Position numbers and translations under genes: made by a program
Notes under the pieces: generated by a model
Seen by the model: the letters and a program-made list of their open reading frames with translations, nothing else
Told to the model about the DNA's origin: nothing
Databases searched by the model: none
Assembly (NCBI GenBank): GCA_963920525.1
Contig: OY986438.1
Coordinates: 51,053,253-51,117,252, forward strand
Length of the DNA stretch: 64,000 nucleotides
Origin: Dichetophora obliterata
Taxonomy: Eukaryota; Arthropoda; Insecta; Diptera; Sciomyzidae
Direction of reading: 5' to 3'
Part shown: in pieces, positions 1 to 10,112 of the stretch
Position numbering within the stretch: position 1 is the first letter of the stretch
Layout of the letters: each line of letters opens with the position of its first letter

Positions 1-770
1 ATAATCTTACCATTTTAATCAAATTCCGGCCATTATCCATTGTTATGGTGCAAATTTGATTATTTTCGATGCCGAAACCCTCCAAAACATTTTCAACTTT
101 AGCTTTAAGATACTTAGCTATAAATTTACATTACATTAAGGATAGCTTTCACTTGCAATGGGTAATTAATGTATTTACCTGTATGACGCTCCGTCAGCTC
201 AATGCAGCCTAGCGTTTTTATAATAATGTTCGATTTACTATAAAACTGTATGTTTATACCCATTACGCTGCGTTGAAGTCTAGTGGCCATGTCGATTTTC
301 AAAGACAGCAACTTGTTTTTTAGTTTTTCTTTTAAAATTTAAATATTTAATAGCTTCGTTCCTTTTCGTATGCTTCATTAACTAACTCAGTTATATTTCT
401 GGAGGTAACTACTGGGATACCAAGTCCACCAAAAAGTTGATTAGTAATGACCTTGAAAGCATCTGAATCAAAAAAGGCAAACGGTACTTTTTCTGTTGTA
501 AATCAACACTAAATCAACACACGCTTTTCTCATTTCTTCAGGAGCCATTGATACCGAAAATCTAACTTTTTTTAATGGTACTTCACATTTCTTTTCCTCA
601 TTATTTAGTTCCATATTGTATTCTCGTTCATGCTTGTTGATCAAATGCCGCTTTAAATTGCTTATATGGTCACCTTTAAAAACGCTTTTACACAGCCGAC
701 AAACATTTGTATTATCAACTTTTTCATAAAAATCACGACTAGTTTTATCATAATTGCGACCCATATTCAC
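1..770 (-). pseudogene. hAT-superfamily transposase relic, 5' part (BED finger), runs off the left edge
   Basis: Transposase-like reading on the minus strand from an ATG at 770. Residues about 22-48 form a BED-type zinc finger (C-x2-C then H-x4-H). The next part is in another frame after a one-base slip in an A run near 490 and contains the motif AFFDSDAFKVITNQLFGG. After a further slip near 330 comes KIDMATRLQRSVMGIN and, past an intron, TMDNGRN, the hAT catalytic-aspartate neighbourhood. A 61-base GT..AG intron (178 to 118 on the minus strand) restores the frame between HT and AKYLKAK. Known of hAT elements: a BED finger binds the terminal repeats and the RNase-H-like core cuts DNA. The C-terminal half lies outside the window. 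At least two frameshifts make this a dead copy; the retained intron shows it was not retroposed. Confidence 0.75.
118..178 (-). other. 61-base spliceosomal intron in the hAT transposase
   Basis: On the minus strand the intron starts GTAAATAC and ends TTTATAG. Removing it joins two pieces of hAT-like protein in phase 1. Its length is typical of short dipteran introns. Reading through it gives stops within about 20 codons. Confidence 0.6.
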
Positions 771-847
771 GATTATAACTTATTGGGAAAGTAAAATTAA
801 TAATTAAACAATTATAAAATTTAGTGTTCATAAAAACACACAATATG

Positions 848-990
848 TGAGTCATTCCATGTCAGACCGAACACCTTTATTACAACACCTCTTCCGATTT
901 ACTTTAAATTTGCCAGACGTATTTAACATTAAAACATATTTTACCCGTGTTTCCAGAAAAAAATCGTACGGTCTGACATGGAATGACTCA
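848..990. repeat. Short inverted-repeat element (MITE candidate)
   Basis: A perfect 22-base inverted repeat, beginning TGAGTCATTCCATGTCAGAC, bounds 143 bases (848-869 against 969-990). No clear target duplication is seen, so this may be a MITE remnant or a hairpin. A sequence with related wording (GGGTCATTC...AACCGAACACC) occurs near 42655-42685. Confidence 0.45.
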
Positions 991-1148
991 TGTACAAAAA
1001 TTTTAAATGAGACATATTCATGACCGAATTTATTGCTTACGGAAAGCAAAGAAGAATAACAAAAACTTACCTTTTTTAAATTGATATTGTGTTAAGTTTA
1101 AATTTATTTATATTAAGAAACACTTTTTCGGATTCACTGTTTAATTAC

Positions 1149-1194
1149 TAAATTTAATTTAATTTAATTTAATTAAATTAATATTAATATTAAA
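1149..1194. repeat. AT-rich simple repeat (TTTAA/AATTAATATT)
   Basis: Short tandem TTTAA units followed by AAATTAATATTAATATT, self-complementary over most of its length. Low complexity. Confidence 0.6.
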
Positions 1195-1497
1195 ATTGTT
1201 AAATGCAAAAAATGATATCAGTATGTGTTTATGTATGAATAGTATAGCAGTAATATGCAGCGTGGAAGACAAACGATGTGCTTAAACGATCAAAGCTAAG
1301 TGAATAGAGTGCCAAAATTCATTGTGGGAGCGCTGAGATTTGAAACAGCAAACAAATAACTTACAGTCAGTACATATTAAAGAGCTGCACAAGACATTCT
1401 ATTTATATACATGTATGTATATAGTTGTTCACCAACCAGAATTGATTACACTGCTTTACAAATTGTAATGATCAGATCAGCGGCGAACTTTGTAAAA

Positions 1498-1665
1498 TGA
1501 GTTTTATTTTCTGAAGGGAAAAATAAAACTCCTAAAAAGAGTTTTATTTTCTGAAGGAAAAAATAAAACTCTTTTTAAGAGTTCTGAAGAAAAAAATAAA
1601 ACTCCTAAAAAGATTTTTATTTATGACGGATAAATAAAACTCTCTTTTTAAGAGTTTCATTCGAC
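1498..1665. repeat. Tandem array of hairpin-forming units
   Basis: Three to four diverged units of roughly 40-50 bases. The first two carry GAGTTTTATTTT, a short loop with CTGAAG, then AAAATAAAACTC; later units are shortened or changed. The palindrome is repeated, so the array could form several adjacent stem-loops. No gene is associated with it. Confidence 0.65.
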
Positions 1666-1689
1666 CTTTTATTTTACGTTGAAAAATAA

Positions 1690-2796
1690 CTGTTTTCATG
1701 AGTTTTTTTTTTAAGTAACAAAATAACTATTAAAAAATAACTTTTTCGATAGCACTTATAACCGTTACGGTCCCTGGTTTATTTTCAATAAAGTCCATTG
1801 AAAATGAGTAGAAAAAGATATAAGAAATCCAACAATCAACTTTGTGCAAAATATAAATTGTTAACAAAAACAGCTGATTCAATACGACTCAACAATAACA
1901 TAGCTTTCCCGGTTGTAAGGTTTTAGTAATTTTTTTATATGGAGACAACAACAACATTCTTAAACTAGTGTAAAATCTTAGGATATTATGATAATATGAC
2001 ATGATAGCACACCTTGTGAATACCCTTTTAAAATCTGGAGTTTCTATCATGACCGTAGCCAAAATTATGACACAAAAACGAAACACCCTTTCATACAACG
2101 TGTTTGGCGATTGAAAACTTTGAAGCAAGATTTCTCGAAACATGATTTTTACACGTAAGATGTTATTATAAAACAACACAAAAATATATTTTTATACAAC
2201 TGTTTTACAAAAAAGCTTTGTACAAAATTTTGTCTGCTCCTTATATTTTAAACACATCAAAAAAGAAAACTGTTAAATAAATCACTAATTTTATTTACAC
2301 CAAGAAAAATCAAAGATATGACGGATGTATTTTTTTACATTTAACTTATTTTAACGATCAGATATTGTATAAGTCAACATTAAATTAAAAAAGTACCTTT
2401 TCGTCACCTTTGTGGTAATTTTACAATGATTTCATAGGTTTTTTTAACAACAAATCATGCGCGTTTTGAACATCATGAGCATGAGCAATATTTAGTCTAA
2501 AACATATTTGAACGCATGTAAAACATGATTTATGCAAATGTGGCATGATTTTTCTCAAAAAAATTTGGGTTATGAAATATTTTTCAAAATTCATGAACAC
2601 ATGAATTGAAGAATATGGTGTTTGCAAGCAGTAACCATATGTTATGCAGAAATTAATGTGCCAGGCTATTGAAGAATGGTGCATAAAAATTCCTTTACAC
2701 TTGAGATAAGAAGTAAGTGGTATTAGTTGGAAAACAGGAGGAGAATCGAGATTTATGAGTTGGCTATGCATAAATCACAAGCAAATAATTTTCTCC
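1690..2796. other. AT-rich stretch with no recognisable gene
   Basis: Only short open frames with no domain-like content on either strand. No element ends were recognised. It borders the 5' end of the RTE fragment. Confidence 0.5.
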
Positions 2797-3017
2797 GTGT
2801 AGTGACACTATATTCTACAAGAGTGTTTGCTGTTTACGTATGCTGATGACATCGATATCATTGGCCATAACACATGCGAAGTCGGTGCAGCATTCTCTAT
2901 ATTAGAAAGATAGTCAAGTCGAATGGGTCTTGCAGTGAATGCAGATAAGAAGAAATAATTGGTGTCATCTAACAAACAGTCCCAGCAAACTGGAACCCAC
3001 GTTACAGTTGACAAAAC
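2797..3017 (+). pseudogene. RTE-type LINE fragment, reverse transcriptase palm (piece 1 of a split copy)
   Basis: Nucleotide-level relative of the minus-strand RTE copy at 12116-15357: it carries the RT active-site block (YADD followed by IDIIGHNT) around 2837-2875 and runs to GTTACAGTTGACAAAAC, where the palindromic element is inserted. Stops and frameshifts make it dead. It is 5'-truncated at the RT domain. The same copy resumes at 7033, 8300 and 9995. Confidence 0.75.
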
Positions 3018-4845
3018 CAACGAGTATAAATTATACCAAGAGAATTCTTCATCCAGCCTTCCAACTTCGTTCCAGACTATCAGCCATCCACCGACAGAAA
3101 AACCAAAACAATGACAACCAACGAGTTTATGTACTCGTTGATCTGAGTTATTGACGCTCAGCAATGAGAGCAGATTACCAATCAAGGAGAAGTAAACATG
3201 AAAATAAATATGGCAAGTAACGAAAGAAAAGGAAAAGAAAAGAATATTGTAAGTTTATCAATGAAAACCAAATTACTATTTGCCACAAATTTTACAGCTT
3301 CTTTATTGTGTTATTTTTTGGGATCTTCTTGTGTTTGCCGAATTTATGTTGTTTCTAGCTGGACATTGTTGTTGCGATTTTATTCTAGCTAGATTTTGGT
3401 TGCATCTGCAAATAATAATTTTTTCATTAGCCGAATAAAAAGACGGAATTCAGATTCGGCTAAAGAAATAATTATTCTTTAATAAGGAGTTGCAAATATG
3501 TTTTTTTTTTCATGAAGAGAAGAAAATTGCTTGTTACCCATTTACTTTAATGTTGTTGAAATGGTTTTTATGTAGGTATTTTATTAAAAGATACCAAAGT
3601 TACAAGCAGTCATGATTTTATTTTAAGAAATTTATTTAAGAAAATGATTTTATTTTTTATTAAAATGTCAATTTTACGACAAAACCATTGATCGTAGATG
3701 CATGTATATATATATATAGTATAGAATAGTATAGATATATATTAATATTATATTTATTATTATATACACATATACTTATAATTTTATTAGTATTCTTATT
3801 AGGTTATCTTAAACCACCAACAAAAATATACCTATCTGCCCAATCAGAAAACCCTGCAAGCATAATCAAAAGTATATTTTGATTCAATTGGAAAATATTT
3901 AAGAATTCCATTTCGTTATATTAAGATATTTATTTCAGATAGATTTTATGTTGAAATGTATATAACTAATCCGAGTAAAACAATTTCATTTAGAACATTT
4001 TATTTTTTTATATATTTTTATATTCTTTGTTTATCACGTAATTAAAATGCAATGATAAAATTTTTAACATTTATTAGAATAATTTTGTAGAAATGTAATA
4101 TTGTGACGAAATTTGTTGTGAGCATTTTTATCATGCATTTCTTAATTGGTTGGTTTTAAGCATTTTAAACATTTTAAAAATAAACAGTTTCAAACATTTT
4201 AAGGCAGTATATATAAAATATTAGATATAATTAACGATTTGAATTATTTCATATATATTACTTTTGAGTAAAATTTTTTATGAGTATAATTTATATAATT
4301 GTATAATAGCATATATTGAAACGATGTTATTTTTTTTTATTAAATATTTACAAGTTATTAGTTTATTTTATGAAATTTGAGGTATTTATTTAATACAATA
4401 TGTGACTATTGTCTTCTGTACATGCTTTTATTAGGTAAATTTTGATGACCCTTTTTTTGGTTTTTAAAGCATTATTAAAGCACAAGAGGTTTACATATTT
4501 TTATGTTTTTGTTCAATGTAAAAAGTGAACATTTCTGTATTTTATTACTATGTTTAGAGGTGAGTTATATGTAAATGCAGACGTATTGACCTCGTATATG
4601 ATTATTGCCATTTTTTTAAAAGTTTGAAGAATACGATACTTTTGCATCATCGGGAGAATTAAATGGCAAGTTTCATAGTTCCGTATGGTTGATCAATGGA
4701 TTTAATTGTTGCGATAAATGCCAATTTTCACATTTCTGTAAGGTTGATCAATGAATTTAATTATTGCGATATCAAAACTGCAAGGACCCCAATTTCAAGA
4801 AGCGTCCTGTGTTTAGAAATTGCAACAAAATTGCTTTTATAAAGG
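3018..4845. repeat. Left arm of the palindromic P-family element
   Basis: 1828 bases, the reverse complement of 5205-7032 with only scattered single-base differences seen (for example near 3088 and 3130). Mostly AT-rich and apparently non-coding. A 64-codon ORF at 3198-3392 is repeated in the other arm and resembles nothing I know. The last ~80 bases are coding sequence for the P-like protein. Confidence 0.85.
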
Positions 4846-5213
4846 AATTTATTGGCTTCTTGGAAACGTTTCAGCTTCCACAAAACAAAGTTAATAAGGT
4901 GCAATGCATCAATGGGTTCAAATATACCCTAAACTCAATGATTTTGCTTGTTGATGATGTCTTCGATGACCCCAACGTAACATTTGTTATGCTTGGTAGG
5001 TTGAACCAGGACTCTTTAGAGAATTTCTTCTCAGTCCTGAGATCGCAACTGGGGAGCAACACGGAACCATCAGTGAGAGAAGTGCAATACTTTTCTGCAC
5101 AGATAATGTCCATGAAATTCCTGACCCATAATTTTCAGAGTCGCAGCAAAAATTGCAAAAATGACGATGATTTAATGCTAGAATGGAACTTTTCTAGAAT
5201 GGAACCTTTATAA
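4764..5213 (+). pseudogene. P-element/THAP9-type transposase internal segment
   Basis: A 149-residue open frame spanning the unique centre of the palindrome. Residues 78-89 (GRLNQDSLENFF), with FSVLRSQLGSN after them, match the conserved block of P-element transposases and THAP9; residues about 41-58 (NKVNKVQCINGFKYTLN) fit the region just before it. Neither the THAP DNA-binding domain nor a full catalytic core is present. The first ~27 codons lie in the left arm and so are repeated in reverse complement in the right arm. It reads open across the arm boundary, yet it is an isolated middle piece that cannot encode an active transposase. Confidence 0.75.
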
Positions 5214-7032
5214 AAGCAATTTTGTTGCAATTTCTAAACACAGGACGCTTCTTGAATTTGGGGTCCTTGCAGTTTTGATATCGCAATAATTAAATTCATT
5301 GATCAACCTTACAGAAATGTGAAAATTGGCATTTATCGCAACAATTAAATCCATTGATCAACCATACGGAACTATGAAACTTGCCATTTAATTCTCCCGA
5401 TGATGCAAAAGTATCGTATTCTTCAAACTTTTAAAAAAATGGCAATAATCATATACGAGGTCAATACGTCTGCATTTACATATAACTCACCTCTAAACAT
5501 AGTAATAAAATACAGAAATGTTCACTTTTTACATTGAACAAAAACATAAAAATATGTAAACCTCTTGTGCTTTAATAATGCTTTAAAAACCAAAAAAAGG
5601 GTCATCAAAATTTACCTAATAAAAGCATGTACAGAAGACAATAGTCACATATTGTATTAAATAAATACCTCAAATTTCATAAAATAAACTAATAACTTGT
5701 AAATATTTAATAAAAAAAAATAACATCGTTTCAATATATGCTATTATACAATTATATAAATTATACTCATAAAAAATTTTACTCAAAAGTAATATATATG
5801 AAATAATTCAAATCGTTAATTATATCTAATATTTTATATATACTGCCTTAAAATGTTTGAAACTGTTTATTTTTAAAATGTTTAAAATGCTTAAAACCAA
5901 CCAATTAAGAAATGCATGATAAAAATGCTCACAACAAATTTCGTCACAATATTACATTTCTACAAAATTATTCTAATAAATGTTAAAAATTTTATCATTG
6001 CATTTTAATTACGTGATAAACAAAGAATATAAAAATATATAAAAAAATAAAATGTTCTAAATGAAATTGTTTTACTCGGATTAGTTATATACATTTCAAC
6101 ATAAAATCTATCTGAAATAAATATCTTAATATAACGAAATGGAATTCTTAAATATTTTCCAATTGAATCAAAATATACTTTTGATTATGCTTGCAGGGTT
6201 TTCTGATTGGGCAGATAGGTATATTTTTGTTGGTGGTTTAAGATAACCTAATAAGAATACTAATAAAATTATAAGTATATGTGTATATAATAATAAATAA
6301 AATATTAATATATATCTATACTATTCTATACTATATATATATATACATGCATCTACGATCAATGGTTTTGTCGTAAAATTGACATTTTAATAAAAAATAA
6401 AATCATTTTCTTAAATAAATTTCTTAAAATAAAATCATGACTGCTTGTAACTTTGGTATCTTTTAATAAAATACCTACATAAAAACCATTTCAACAACAT
6501 TAAAGTAAATGGGTAACAAGCAATTTTCTTCTCTTCATGAAAAAAAAAACATATTTGCAACTCCTTATTAAAGAATAATTATTTCTTTAGCCGAATCTGA
6601 ATTCCGTCTTTTTATTCGGCTAATGAAAAAATTATTATTTGCAGATGCAACCAAAATCTAGCTAGAATAAAATCGCAACAACAATGTCCAGCTAGAAACA
6701 ACATAAATTCGGCAAACACAAGAAGATCCCAAAAAATAACACAATAAAGAAGCTGTAAAATTTGTGGCAAATAGTAATTTGGTTTTCATTGATAAACTTA
6801 CAATATTCTTTTCTTTTCCTTTTCTTTCGTTACTTGCCATATTTATTTTCATGTTTACTTCTCCTTGATTGGTAATCTGCTCTCATTGCTGAGCGTCAAT
6901 AACTCAGATCAACGAGTATATAAACTCGTTGGTTGTCATTGTTTTGGTTTTTCTGTCGGTAGATGGCTGATAGTCTGGAACGAAGTTGGAAGGCTGGATG
7001 AAGAATTCTCTTGGTATAATTTATACTCGTTG
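5205..7032. repeat. Right arm of the palindromic P-family element
   Basis: Reverse complement of the left arm over 1828 bases, ending CTCGTTG immediately before ACAAAACCTCC of the interrupted RTE sequence. It begins inside the transposase segment, so it holds an inverted copy of part of that coding sequence. Confidence 0.85.
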
Positions 7033-7171
7033 ACAAAACCTCCATCGAGGTTGTGAAGGGCTTTGTCTATCCAGTGGGATCCAGTAATAACTCAACCAAC
7101 GAGCATTAAAATTCCGCTCTACAAATTGATGCCCCTCCTACTTTATGCATCACAAACCTGAACGATGAGCA
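7033..7171 (+). pseudogene. RTE-type LINE fragment (piece 2 of the split copy)
   Basis: Continues piece 1 directly: ACAAAACCTCCATCGAGGTTGTGAAG aligns with the other RTE copy in this window. An internal deletion joins the AACTCAACCAACGAG block to sequence for the LLYASQT region. It ends at GATGAGCA where the 7172 element is inserted. Confidence 0.7.
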
Positions 7172-7644
7172 CACTCAAAAAAATCTGCTTCCCTTAAATT
7201 AAGAAACTGTGGCTTCAATTCATAGGCATGGATTTTTTTATATTCTATAGAAGTTTCACCTTAATGTAGAGAATTTTTACACGATTTAGCGACCTCACGT
7301 CTTAATATCGTTGCAACATTATCAAAACAGCTTCTTAGTTTTGAAGACAAGTTTTTACTTAAATATAAGAAATGAAGGTATGATAAAAGTTAAATTTTCC
7401 AAAATTGTATACTCGCAGAAATAATTTAAAAAAAACTGTATTGATATCAAGTCCGCTTGCAACATTCTGCAGCATGATTTCTTAAATTTCGAGAAATATA
7501 AGTTACAATACTTTGATATTTCATAGAAATACATGTAAGTTTTTCTTTTTTTGTACACCACAAGTGATTTATTTTAAAGATGCTTTTCTTATATTTCTAG
7601 AAAAAATGCTTTAAAATTATTTACAAAGTGGACTAAAAACAACT

Positions 7645-7715
7645 ATGATGGTCGAATGGATAAGCCAATGCACTTACACTCACGCGGCCGAGGTTCAAGT
7701 CTTCGGATAGTGGTA
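7645..7715 (+). other. tRNA-like patch (A- and B-box-like)
   Basis: GATGGTCGAATGGATAAG resembles an A box and D arm, and GGTTCAAGTC resembles a B box, spaced as in a tRNA. The anticodon and acceptor stems do not fold convincingly. It may be a tRNA pseudogene or part of a tRNA-derived repeat. Confidence 0.3.
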
Positions 7716-7884
7716 ATTTTTAAATTTAATTTATTGTTTATAATAATAATAATTATAATAATGTTTGCAATTTTTCGTCAGTATAAAAAGCATAATTCTC
7801 ACATAATGCTATTTAAAATCCTAAAAAAGGTGTTTTTTTTGCGAAAATTCCAAAATTTTTCCAGGGATTCGATGAAAAATTTTT

Positions 7885-8070
7885 TATTTAAGAGAAAATG
7901 TTTCTCGTAATTATAGCCGATGGTTAATAAATGGTAAAAATTTCTTATTTTCAGAGAAAATGTTTCTCGTAATTATAGCCGATATTTAATAAATGGTAGA
8001 AAATATCTTATTTTAAGAGAAAATGTTTCTCTTAGTTATAGCCGATGATAAATAAACGGTAGAAAATCTC
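7885..8070. repeat. Tandem repeat, three units of about 70-75 bases
   Basis: Each unit contains AGAGAAAATGTTTCTC (a palindrome), then TATAGCCGAT and an AATAAATGGTA stretch. It lies inside the 7172-8299 element and probably arose there by slippage. Confidence 0.75.
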
Positions 8071-8299
8071 ACTAAAATGTAATAAGATTTCAACACAATT
8101 GCGCTAAGTTTCTTCAATTTAGCGAAATAGTTTGTTAATGATTGGATAATTTTCTTAAAATATTTCCCACTTCTGGTGTCAATTTAACGAAAAATATATA
8201 CTTAATTTTCAGAAAATCGGCCATGGCGCTAAATGAAGCCCGATTGTCTAACGATTGGGTGCTATTTTCCTAGATTTATTGGAAATTTTTTTCTGAGTG

Positions 8300-8604
8300 C
8301 AGTTTAGATTGACAGACTTCGAGAGAAAGATCCTTCTTAAGATCTACGGATGTTTAATTTGAGTCATTGACGATTACCGAATACGGTGGAATGATGAACT
8401 GTATGAGCTGTACGCCGACATCGACATAGTCAAGGGCATTCATATCGAGCGGCTTTGCTAGCTAGGACATATCATGTTTAGCGCATGAAAGACGATGCTG
8501 CAGTAAAGAAAATATTCGATTCGGTACCCAGCAGATGTCAACGCAGAAGAGGACGACCGCATCTTCGTTGGAAAGACCAAGAAGAGGACAACTTGACGAA
8601 GCTT
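8300..8604 (+). pseudogene. RTE-type LINE fragment, C-terminal region (piece 3)
   Basis: Matches the end of the RTE protein in the 12132-12520 copy: sequence for the FERKILLKIYG-like part, the WNDELYELYADIDIVK part, then QRRRGRPHLRWKDQEEDNLTKL. Nonsense and frame changes are present. It stops at GAAGCTT, where CCCAACGGG begins. Confidence 0.7.
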
Positions 8605-9994
8605 CCCAACGGGCCGGCATGTCAGCAGCTTTCTACAGGAACAAAACGTCAGCACTTATTTTTGTTGTTGTGCAAATGAACCAAGAATGATAGAATAAGA
8701 GATTACGCTTTGCGCAGGTCCGTTACTTCTGCTAATCGAGTTTGACAACCATCTGTTCAGTTGACTACGTCACAATATTTTATTTCTTTGAGAAACGTAC
8801 TGCGATCGGTTGTGTTTTATTTAATTGTGTATATATCGAAGTATATCTGCGAGTTTTTAACTTAAAATTTTAAAAATGAAGTGTGCAGCTGCTAATTGTG
8901 GTAACAATAGCAAACAAATATTTTTCAGAAACCTGATGTTTGCAATAAATACAAAAATTAAACCAAGAAATTGTAGTAAACGCACACAAACGAAAACAAA
9001 AATATATTAACTTAACAAAATTTGTTTCATTATTTAAAAACTTGGAACTATCATTTATTTGACCTTTCAATTATCAGGTAAATTAATGGAAATAAAATAT
9101 CTGGGAATGTTTAAACTACATCAATTAAACTCGTAATGAACATTTTTATAAAATCCAAGTCGAAAAATAACGATCACTGAAGTCGGTTTCTCAGACAAAT
9201 TTTTTTTTGACTAAGCTGCTTACTGGCTGTAATAAAATAATAGTAAAAATAATGTTTGCAAAGGAGTACTTAATAAATTTACCTTCTTCTCGTTTCAATA
9301 AATTGCTTCTTAATTCTTTTATTTTAATTATACAAACTAAAATGTATGCAATTTTCATTTCTGTGTAGAAATCGTATGCAAAGTGAACGCTCTCCAAAAC
9401 AGCATTGATATTATGACGTACATGCGCAGAACGACAATTTTGTTGCACTCATTTTCTTGTCTTCGGCGCAATCTTTGTATTCTATCATTCTTGCAAATGA
9501 ACAGTATATTGAGAGCGCTCAGTAATGGACACAAGAAAAAACGAACAAAAGAAAAAACGAATAAAAAAACCGAACAAAGAAAAAAAAAACGCATGCAAAT
9601 AATCAGTTGTTTGATACAATTGCGCATGTGAGGTATCGCCAAATTCAATTGAAACCATTGCTGTAGTTATTGTTTCAGTCAAAATGTAGATTTTTCGGTA
9701 ATGTATTAAAAATAAAAACGTACTGCTGACAAAATATTGCTCTTTCTCTCTCTTTCCCTCTCAGCAAGTCTCTTTTTGAGGCAGGCAAAATCAAAAAGAA
9801 TTCGATGAACTGCTGACCCAAAGCTTTGCACGGGAGGCCTTTTGAAGCAATTCATAGTCAGCTAAATTAAAGTGCTCTCTTCCAATGACATGCAATGTTA
9901 AAAATATAATGGTGTGTCATACATGGAGTCAGCGCTTTCAGCTGACTTGCAAGCACTCAAAAAGGCCTTTTGGAGTGTTTTTTCCCCCGTTGGG
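8605..9994. mobile_element. 1.39-kb element with CCCAACGGG ends and a THAP-like start
   Basis: The sequence between CCCAACGGG (8605) and CCCGTTGGG (9994) interrupts the RTE fragment; TT is repeated at both sides and the RTE sequence reads through when it is removed. The perfect terminal repeat is only 9 bases. The interior holds a short THAP-like ORF and low-complexity A-rich sequence near 9530-9590. Superfamily uncertain. Confidence 0.55.
8875..9009 (+). pseudogene. Possible THAP-domain N-terminus
   Basis: A 44-codon ORF starts MKCAAANCGNNSKQIFF. The N-terminal Cys-x4-Cys pair right after the start is the usual opening of a THAP zinc finger, as in P-type transposases, but the rest of the domain (later Cys and His, AVPTIF-like end) is missing. 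It lies inside the 8605-9994 element. It could also be a chance ORF. Confidence 0.3.
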
Positions 9995-10112
9995 TTGGAA
10001 TTTCCAACTGACACCAGCAAGCGAGAGACAGAAATGGATGGCGCACATTCTTAGATGAGGCCAAGATCGACATCCAGTTGTAGCGCCCACTTAGTAAGTA
10101 AGTAAGTTATAG
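9995..10112 (+). pseudogene. RTE-type LINE 3' end (piece 4)
   Basis: Carries the last part of the RTE ORF (ISN-like through FLDEAKID), the stop TAG in TTGTAGCGCC, and the tail TTAGTAAGTAAGTAAG. It matches the 3' end of the 12116-15357 copy. It closes the split RTE copy that begins near 2797. Confidence 0.7.

Larger units (their letters stand above)
3018..7032. mobile_element. 4015-bp near-perfect palindromic P-family element
   Basis: Two inverted arms of 1828 bases (3018-4845 and 5205-7032) flank a unique centre of 359 bases. The ends read CAACGAGTATAAATTATACC and its complement. The insertion sits in an RTE fragment; both junctions carry GACAAAACC, so the target duplication is 7-9 bases depending on where the ends are drawn, compatible with the 8 bases known for P elements. 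The arms differ by only a few bases in the parts compared by eye. They hold sub-palindromes (CAACGAG...CTCGTTG near 3117-3139; TTAGCCGAAT...ATTCGGCTAA near 3428-3463) and an imperfect direct repeat of about 54 bases near 4686-4770. The centre carries a P-transposase segment. Non-autonomous as it stands. Confidence 0.85.
7172..8299. mobile_element. 1.13-kb inverted-repeat element inserted in the RTE fragment
   Basis: The ends are CACTCAAAAAAAT and ATTTTTTTCTGAGTG, with CA (or GCA) repeated at both junctions. The flanking RTE sequence is continuous once it is removed, so the borders are firm. No coding capacity is seen. It contains a tRNA-like patch (7645-7715) and a three-copy tandem repeat (7885-8070). 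Superfamily not assigned. Confidence 0.65.

Noticed and set aside
3198..3392. 64-codon ORF present in both arms of the P-like palindrome
   Set aside because: Its duplication follows from the palindrome; no similarity to P-transposase exons seen.
9191..9682. Overlapping ORFs on both strands
   Set aside because: Driven by A-rich low-complexity sequence (GAAAAAACGAA repeats); no domain content.
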